A stretch of 63,998 nucleotides of DNA from Pseudodonghicola xiamenensis DSM 18339 (lineage in GTDB: Bacteria > Pseudomonadota > Alphaproteobacteria > Rhodobacterales > Rhodobacteraceae): positions 1 through 63,998 of the forward strand of contig NZ_AUBS01000024.1 in the NCBI RefSeq assembly GCF_000429365.1, given 5' to 3'. Both the position numbers and the translations under genes were made by a program. This document shows, one piece after another, positions 58,769-63,998 of the stretch. Below the pieces are notes generated by a model that saw nothing but the letters and a program-made list of their open reading frames with translations, searched no databases and had not been told where the DNA came from. The stretch's first letter is position 1. Each line of letters starts with the position of its first letter.

Positions 58769-59361
58769 CCCGTGTCAGTGATCCGATCTCCCATCGCCTC
58801 GCGCCAGTGCCGGCGGCAGAGCGAAACATAGGTTTCATTGCCGCCGATCTGGATCTGGCCGCCTTCGCGCAGGGGCCTGCCATCGGGGCCCTGACGGATC
58901 ACCATGGTGGCCTTGCGACCGCAATGGCAGATGGTGCGCACCTCGCGCATCTCGTCGGCCAAGGCCAGAAGCGTGGCCGAACCGGGAAACAGCTCTCCGC
59001 GGAAATCGACGCGCAGCCCATAGGCCAGTACCGGTAGGCCCAGATCGTCCACCACACGGGCCAGTTGCCAGACCTGCGCAGGGTCCAGAAACTGCGCCTC
59101 GTCGACAAAGACACAATCCAGCGGTTCCCTGGCTTGCCGCGCGGCGACTCGGGCGAAAAGATCGTCTCCCGGGGCGAAGGTGTCGGCCTGTTGCGCGATA
59201 CCGATCCGCGAAGCGATCCGGCCCTGTCCGGCGCGGTGATCCAGCTCGGCGGTCAGAAGATAGGGCGACATGCCGTTTTCGACATAGTTGTGTGCCGCCT
59301 GCAGCAGCACCGTCGATTTGCCCGCGTTCATGGTGGAGTAGTTGAAATAGAGCTTGGCCAT
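58765..59361 (-). CDS. tdk: Thymidine kinase (type II)
   Basis: 198 residues. Walker A FNYSTMNAGKSTVLLQAAHN, Walker B FVDEAQFL, zinc cysteines TICHCGRKATM and YVSLCRRHW, substrate loop. Salvages thymidine to dTMP. Overlaps the convergent dehydrogenase stop codon. Upstream region shows a structured leader candidate. Confidence 0.96.
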   Translation of the reverse strand: MAKLYFNYSTMNAGKSTVLLQAAHNYVENGMSPYLLTAELDHRAGQGRIASRIGIAQQADTFAPGDDLFARVAARQAREPLDCVFVDEAQFLDPAQVWQLARVVDDLGLPVLAYGLRVDFRGELFPGSATLLALADEMREVRTICHCGRKATMVIRQGPDGRPLREGGQIQIGGNETYVSLCRRHWREAMGDRITDTG

Positions 59362-59719
59362 GGCCGGGGTCTAAGCGCAGGGCGCCCGCAGGGCAAGGCG
59401 GGCTGACATCAGCCGGGTTGAGGGGGAAAGGCCGCCGCTGCAGGATACCGGTCCGGGTTGGAACTGACCCTGGGGATGGACAGGGCATACCTGCAGCGAC
59501 GACATTCAAGGCTTAATAAGCCACAACAGCAGGGCGGCCGTCTAATCTGGCCCTACCGTCAATCACATTACGAGCGTGAATATCGCCCGCACTCTTTGAA
59601 ATCCCCGAAAACCTGAGGGATAGCAAAGAGATCGCATTTCGATTAGGAATCGGTAATGGGAAAAGAACCGGGCGCTTCCCCCTTTGAGGACGGCCGGGGG
59701 AATGGGTAAGGCGCGGCGT
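59362..59719. other. Structured intergenic region upstream of tdk
   Basis: 358 bases between divergent tdk and the small regulator. CGCTGCAGG (59436-59444) pairs with CCTGCAGCG (59490-59498) around a 45-base insert with its own CCCTG/CAGGG stem. GGCTGA/TCAGCC lies near 59401-59414 and GGCTTAATAAGCC near 59512-59524. A TTGAAA is at 59597, with no clear -10 at standard spacing. Confidence 0.4.
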
Positions 59720-60178
59720 ATGGGTTCTATGGGAACTTATCTGAAAAAACACACTGAGGCCCTGGTCAAGGAAGTGGGTATCGAGGCGGCCTGTGACATC
59801 ACAGGCAAGTCCAAGGCGACGCTGGGGAGGTATTATTCGGACAACCCCGAGCATGCCGATCGCTTCATGCCCGTCGACGTGGTGGCCCGGCTCGAGGCCG
59901 AGGCGGCCTATCCGCATGTCACCAGTGCTCTGGCGGAATTGCAGAAGATCACGCTGTCTTTCGACGACCGCCGGACGAATTCCCCGAATGTGGGGAATGT
60001 GAACTCTGACGTTATCGCGCTGAGTCAGCGCTTCGCCATGCTGATGAGTGAATATCAGCAGGCGATCGAGGACGGTATCATCACCGTGAACGAAGCCAAG
60101 CGGCTGCTGCGGGAGACCGTGCTGCTGCAACAGGTGCTGATCGACATGAAACTGCACCTGGAAGAGGAAAGCGCCTGA
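59720..60178 (+). CDS. Putative DNA-binding protein, function unknown
   Basis: 152 residues (MGSMGTYLKKHTEALVKEVG). The stretch IEAACDITGKSKATLGRYYS looks like a helix-turn-helix of the kind seen in small phage CII-like regulators, and the C-terminal half is helical (LSQRFAMLMSEYQQAIEDGI, LRETVLLQQVLIDMKLHLEE). AAGG lies eight bases before the chosen ATG at 59720; another ATG follows three codons later. Not near phage genes. Converges on the repeat at 60216. Confidence 0.55.
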   Translation: MGSMGTYLKKHTEALVKEVGIEAACDITGKSKATLGRYYSDNPEHADRFMPVDVVARLEAEAAYPHVTSALAELQKITLSFDDRRTNSPNVGNVNSDVIALSQRFAMLMSEYQQAIEDGIITVNEAKRLLRETVLLQQVLIDMKLHLEEESA

Positions 60179-60215
60179 GGCGACGGCGCCGCTTCCGTTA
60201 TGATAGGGCCCTTTC

Positions 60216-60330
60216 CTTTTTCTGGCTAAAAATATCCCTGCCGGAGGCTGCGCCCCTTCGGGGCGCATGGGGGCTCTGCCCCCGCCGCCCGTTCGGGCGG
60301 CTCCCCCGGGATATTTCCGGCCAGAAAAAG
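60216..60330. repeat. 115-bp nested inverted repeat with three internal hairpins
   Basis: Outer arms CTTTTTCTGGC...AATATCCC and GGGATATT...GCCAGAAAAAG pair over about 22 of 24 positions. Between them are GCGCCCCTTCGGGGCGC (60250-60266), GGGGG/CCCCC (60269-60283) and GCCGCCCG/CGGGCGGC (60284-60301). A half copy of one arm is at 30992-31024. Lies between convergent genes and may act as a bidirectional terminator or a REP-like element. Confidence 0.85.
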
Positions 60331-60352
60331 CAGGTGCGGCGACCGGGGCCTC

Positions 60353-61477
60353 TTAGAGGCGCCGCCGCAGCAGCACCGAGCCCACCGAATAGCCAGCACC
60401 GAAAGAACAGATCAGCGCCAGATCGCCCTCGGCCAGATCGTCGGAGTTCTGTGAGAAGGCGATGATCGAGCCGGCGGAGGAGGTGTTGGCATATTCCTGC
60501 AGAATGTTCGGCTGTTCCTCGGGCGTGGGGGCACGGCCCAGGACCTTCTTGCCGATCAGGTCGTTCATCGTCTTGTTGGCCTGATGCAGCCACATCCGGC
60601 TGAGGGCCTGGCCCTCGAGCCCCTCGGCAGCCAGGTGGTCGGCGATATGGCAGCTGACCATCGGCACCACCTCCTTGAACACCTTGCGGCCGTTTTGCAT
60701 GAACTGCATGTCGCGCCGGTCGGCCATCCCGTCGGGGCGGCTGCGGCGCAGGAAACCGTTGTTGTTGCGGATGTTGTTGGAAAACTGCGTCGCGCAGCGG
60801 GTCGAGAGGATCTCGAAATGCGGCCCCTGGGCCTCTTCAATCCGCTCGATCACCGTGGCGGTGGCGACGTCGCCAAAGATGAAATGGCAATCGCGGTCGC
60901 GCCATTCTAGGTGGCCCGAGCAGATTTCGGGGTTCACCACCAGCGCCGCGCGGACCGAGCCGCTGCGAATCATGTCGGCGGCGGCCTGAATGCCGAAGGT
61001 GGCCGAGGAGCAGGCGACGTTCATGTCGAAGGCGAAGCCTTGGATGCCCAGAAGGCTCTGGATCTCGATCGCCACCGCCGGATAGGCGCGTTCCATGTTC
61101 GAGGCGGCACAGATCACCAGGTCGATGTCCTCGGGGCCTCGGCCGGCCTGGGCCAACGCCTTTTTCGCCGCGTCCAGCGCCATCTCTGCCATGATCCCCG
61201 GCTCGTCGTCGCTGCGCTGGCGCAGCAGCGGATGCATTACCGCCGGATCCAGAATGCCGCTCTTGTTCATCACGTGGCGCCGTTCGATGCCCGAGGCCTT
61301 GACGATGAAGGCGTCCGAGGAATGCTGCATCGGCTCCATCTCGCCGGCGTCGATGGCTTCGGCGTTGGCGGCGTTCATGCGGTCGGCATATGCGTTGAAA
61401 GCTTCGACCAGTTCGGCATTGGTGATGACCTCTTCCGGGGTGAAGACCCCGGTTCCGGTGATCGCGGGCGTATACAT
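60353..61477 (-). CDS. Beta-ketoacyl-ACP synthase III, long FabH2-like type
   Basis: 374 residues from the ATG at 61477 (GGAGAG upstream). Catalytic triad Cys156 (NVACSSATFG), His298 (WLHQANKTM) and Asn331 (YANTSSAG). It is about 50 residues longer than housekeeping FabH, with an insert AYADRMNAANAEAIDAGEME near residue 30. This resembles the Pseudomonas aeruginosa FabH2 type that accepts medium-chain acyl-CoA. A standard fabH is not in the window. Confidence 0.9.
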   Translation of the reverse strand: MYTPAITGTGVFTPEEVITNAELVEAFNAYADRMNAANAEAIDAGEMEPMQHSSDAFIVKASGIERRHVMNKSGILDPAVMHPLLRQRSDDEPGIMAEMALDAAKKALAQAGRGPEDIDLVICAASNMERAYPAVAIEIQSLLGIQGFAFDMNVACSSATFGIQAAADMIRSGSVRAALVVNPEICSGHLEWRDRDCHFIFGDVATATVIERIEEAQGPHFEILSTRCATQFSNNIRNNNGFLRRSRPDGMADRRDMQFMQNGRKVFKEVVPMVSCHIADHLAAEGLEGQALSRMWLHQANKTMNDLIGKKVLGRAPTPEEQPNILQEYANTSSAGSIIAFSQNSDDLAEGDLALICSFGAGYSVGSVLLRRRL

Positions 61478-61567
61478 CTCAAGTCTCTCCTGCGCGGTTG
61501 CGCGATGTGGCCCAAAACCCACGGTCAGGTCAAGCCGGGCGCGGCCTCGCGGTGGCGGCGGGACGGA

Positions 61568-61645
61568 TCAGATGAAAGGGACCAGGGGGATACCACCGCA
61601 GGCCGAGAGCATCAGGAGCCCGAGGAAGGGAAGCAGAATGCGCAT
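61568..61645 (-). CDS. 25-residue small lipoprotein
   Basis: 26 codons including stop, ATG at 61643-61645. The product starts MRILLPFLGLLML, has lipobox LSAC-GG and ends PLVPFI. After processing by Lgt/LspA only about ten residues would remain, as in entericidin-like lipopeptides. No strong ribosome binding site (GGATAC). It lies between fabH-like and phaC on the minus strand. Too short for routine gene callers. Confidence 0.55.
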   Translation of the reverse strand: MRILLPFLGLLMLSACGGIPLVPFI

Positions 61646-61840
61646 AAGATGTATCCGTAAGGGGTGATTTGTCGCAGTGTTTCGGAAGGCGGGTCGCAGG
61701 TCAAGGCTGGCCGGGGGCAGAGCGAGGGGGTAGTCTTTGAGTTATCGCATTCATAAATCCGAAATGCCGCCCCGCTACCCTCTTGTGCGGTCCCGACCTT
61801 TGAACGGCGGGCAGAGCGTAAACGATGAGGATCGACCGAC

Positions 61841-63607
61841 GTGAAAGACGACCTTCCCATTTCCCCCGAAGAGAACGCTCAGCCGCTGCATCAATCCGAG
61901 CGCGAACTGGCACAGATGACCGATACGGCCTATCGCGCTGCGATCAGCCAGCTCACCACCGGCCTGTCGCCGGCCTCCCTGTTGCTGAACTATTACGACT
62001 GGGCGCTGCATATGGCGATGTCGCCGGGCAAGCAAATGCAGCTTGCCGAGCTCGCCGTCGAAAACGGGGTCCGGTTCTACCGGTATCTGGCGGAATGCGC
62101 GTTGAACCACCAGGCGGGCGTTTGCGAACAGCCGGATTCGCACGATCGCCGGTTCCGCCATGAAGGATGGAACCATCAGCCTTTCAACGCGTTCCAACAG
62201 GCTTTTCTGCTGACACAGAAATGGTGGGACGAGGCGACGACCAATGTGCGTGGCGTGGCGCTTGAACATGAAAAAGTGGTCAATTTCACCGCGCGTCAGC
62301 TTCTGGACGCAATGGCGCCGACGAATTTCATACTGTCGAACCCGGAGATCCTGGCCAAGACCGTCGAGACCGGCGGGCGCAACCTGATTGACGGCTGGCA
62401 CAACTATATGGAGGATTTGCGCCGGGTTCTGCTGAAGGAGAAGGAGCCGCAGCCGGAGGAATTCCAGGTCGGCAAGACCTTGGCGGTGACGCCGGGCAAG
62501 GTGATCTATCGCAACCGGCTGATCGAGCTGATCCAATACGCACCCACCACCGACAAGGTGCAGCCCGAGCCGGTGCTGATCGTGCCGGCCTGGATCATGA
62601 AATACTATATCCTCGACCTAAGCCCGGAAAATTCGATGGTGAAATTCCTGACCGATCAGGGGTTTACCGTCTTCATGGTCTCTTGGCGCAATCCGGATGC
62701 CGAAGACGCCGAATTGGGCATGATGGATTATCGCCAGATGGGGCCGATGGCCGCGATCGACCAGATACAGCAGATTACCGGCGCGGCTCGGATCCATGGC
62801 GTGGGCTATTGTCTGGGCGGCACATTGCTGAGCATTGCTGCAGCGGCGATGGCGCGCGACGGCGATGACCGGCTGGCCACGATGACCTTGCTGGCGGCGC
62901 AGATGGATTTCACCGAAGCAGGTGAGCTGACGCTTTTCATCAATGAAAGCGAAGTCTCCTTCCTGGAAGACATGATGTGGAAGAACGGCTATCTGGATGC
63001 GTCTCAAATGGCCGGGGCGTTCCAGCTTCTGCGATCGAACGATCTGATCTGGTCGCGGCTGCAGCATGAGTACCTGATGGGAGAGCGGCCAACGTCCAAC
63101 GATCTGATGGCGTGGAATTCGGATACCACCCGCATGCCCTATCGGATGCATTCGGAATACCTGCGCCACCTGTTTCTGGATAACGATTTCGCTGCCGGAC
63201 GGTTCGAAGTCGAGGGCTTTCCGGTGACGCCGCGCGATATCAACGTGCCGATCTTTGCCGTCGGGACCGAGACCGATCACGTGGCGCCGTGGAAATCGGC
63301 CTATAAGACCGGAGAGCTGACGCGCAGCGAGGACGTGACCTTCGTTCTGACCAATGGGGGCCACAACGCCGGGGTGGTGTCCGAGCCGGGGCATCCGCGC
63401 CGGCATTACCGGATGGGGCATATCTTCACCAACAACCACTATACCTCGGCCGAGGAATGGGCGGAAAAGGCCAAGGAATATCAGGGCTCCTGGTGGCTGG
63501 GATGGGTCGACTGGCTGAAGATGCATCAGACCGGCGAACAGATCGCGCCACCGAAGATGGGAAAGGCGATCTGCGACGCGCCGGGGACATATGTTCTGAT
63601 CCCCTGA
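61841..63607 (+). CDS. phaC: Class I-type poly(3-hydroxyalkanoate) synthase
   Basis: 588 residues from a GTG start. Polymerises (R)-3-hydroxyacyl-CoA into storage granules. Lipase-like box GVGYCLGGTLL with nucleophile Cys324, Asp479 in GTETDHVAPW and His508 in NGGHNAGVVS. N-terminal PHB-synthase domain is complete (WWDEATTNVRGVALEHEKVV NF). Partner genes phaP, phaR and phaZ are not adjacent; an IS follows instead. A TTGGCCG/CGGCCAA stem (63621-63662) lies after the stop. Confidence 0.95.
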   Translation: MKDDLPISPEENAQPLHQSERELAQMTDTAYRAAISQLTTGLSPASLLLNYYDWALHMAMSPGKQMQLAELAVENGVRFYRYLAECALNHQAGVCEQPDSHDRRFRHEGWNHQPFNAFQQAFLLTQKWWDEATTNVRGVALEHEKVVNFTARQLLDAMAPTNFILSNPEILAKTVETGGRNLIDGWHNYMEDLRRVLLKEKEPQPEEFQVGKTLAVTPGKVIYRNRLIELIQYAPTTDKVQPEPVLIVPAWIMKYYILDLSPENSMVKFLTDQGFTVFMVSWRNPDAEDAELGMMDYRQMGPMAAIDQIQQITGAARIHGVGYCLGGTLLSIAAAAMARDGDDRLATMTLLAAQMDFTEAGELTLFINESEVSFLEDMMWKNGYLDASQMAGAFQLLRSNDLIWSRLQHEYLMGERPTSNDLMAWNSDTTRMPYRMHSEYLRHLFLDNDFAAGRFEVEGFPVTPRDINVPIFAVGTETDHVAPWKSAYKTGELTRSEDVTFVLTNGGHNAGVVSEPGHPRRHYRMGHIFTNNHYTSAEEWAEKAKEYQGSWWLGWVDWLKMHQTGEQIAPPKMGKAICDAPGTYVLIP

Positions 63608-63689
63608 CGGGCCTTTGCCTTTGGCCGGAGGGGGGCGCCGGGCGCGCTGCTGCTTCGGCCAAAAGGACGGCGGTCTTTCCTAACTGGGC

Positions 63690-63998
63690 CCTAACAGGCT
63701 GCTGAAGAAGTCGGCCTTGAAGGACGTTATTCCTGCCGCCACGATTTGAAGTCGGTTTTCTTCGGCATCGGCATCGGCATCGGCGGTGGTCGCGGGTCAG
63801 AGTTGCCTTCTCCGTCAGGCCGTCAGGAGTTTCGGTAGCCTCGCGAGGTTGCAGGCCGCCATCGTCATCGTGAACTGGGCGCAGACCCTATCGAGCCCGC
63901 GGTGAACGGTCTGGGACATGCCGCCGACGGTCTTGGCCCAGCCGAACGGTTCCTCTATCTTCTTGCGGCGCCGCTGGGACAGGGCGTAGCCGAGGTGC
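63690..63998 (-). mobile_element. IS1182-type insertion sequence, transposase C-terminal part (cut by window edge)
   Basis: From the edge leftward to the stop at 63815-63817, about 61 codons encode YALSQRRRKKIEEPFGWAKT VGGMSQTVHRGLD and a CNLARLPKLL end, the C-terminal signature of IS1182-family transposases. The IS tip probably lies near 63690 (AACAGGCTGCTGAAGAAGTC). A GGCATC triplet tandem repeat is at about 63763-63782 in the non-coding tail. Same family as the fragment at the left edge, but their tips do not clearly match. Confidence 0.85.

Noticed and set aside
63763..63782. GGCATC tandem repeat
   Set aside because: Only three units, inside the IS tail; too short to call a functional repeat.

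Overview
The window looks like chromosomal DNA of a GC-rich alphaproteobacterium of the family Rhodobacteraceae (Roseobacter/Paracoccus relatives). This rests on the split F1 ATP synthase operon atpHAGDC, a gloB/methyltransferase pair beside it, the Hsp20-DUF1150 pair, CIRCE-controlled groESL, YdcH, YcgN, UbiK, a class I PHA synthase, and many ATGA or TGATG gene overlaps. No tRNA, rRNA, CRISPR array, prophage or plasmid replication gene was seen, and nearly all the DNA is coding.

Layout. 0-2.5 kb: accessory edge with the 5' part of an IS1182-type transposase, a class A beta-lactamase and a divergent AmpR-like LysR regulator. 2.5-7.9 kb: M23 peptidase and ClpA (coupled), glyoxalase II, a methyltransferase-like protein. 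8.1-13.0 kb: atpHAGDC with a strong terminator. 13-24 kb: housekeeping and hypothetical genes (H-type lectin, small lipoprotein, prs, DsbA-like isomerase, alpha/beta hydrolase, ribF-ycgN-threonine aldolase operon, MaoC, HAD hydrolase, a frameshifted M48 lipoprotein, membrane protein, Mn-dependent pyrophosphatase). 24-27.6 kb: DUF2161 nuclease-fold protein, sulfotransferase-like protein, groESL with CIRCE. 27.7-35.6 kb: bactofilin-like membrane protein, EamA transporter, stand-alone phnM, purEK, hsp20 with a heat-shock promoter, PhzF protein, family 10 glycosyltransferase. 35.6-38 kb: a complete preQ1/queuosine-precursor operon queCDEF preceded by a preQ1-I riboswitch. 38-50 kb: ATP sulfurylase/APS kinase, a membrane redox-type adenylate cyclase, trxB/Lrp, a Hint protein, pgeF-midA-lgt, ubiK, trkH. 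50-55.9 kb: metal-related block with a copper-type TonB receptor, DUF2946 protein, and an arsR-permease-thioredoxin operon. 55.9-63.6 kb: YbjN, proC, csaA, 2-hydroxyacid dehydrogenase, tdk, a putative regulator, a long FabH-type synthase, a 25-residue lipoprotein and phaC. The right edge is the 3' part of another IS1182-type transposase.

The window therefore begins and ends inside insertion sequences of one family, as an assembly broken at repeats would. The most informative non-coding signals are the preQ1-I riboswitch, the CIRCE and RpoH-type promoters, an ArsR-type palindromic operator, a 115-bp nested inverted repeat between convergent genes with a half copy 29 kb away, and candidate structured leaders upstream of ybjN and tdk. 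Two short genes (34 and 25 codons) are reported. The clearest damage is a probable single-base deletion in the M48 lipoprotein gene.
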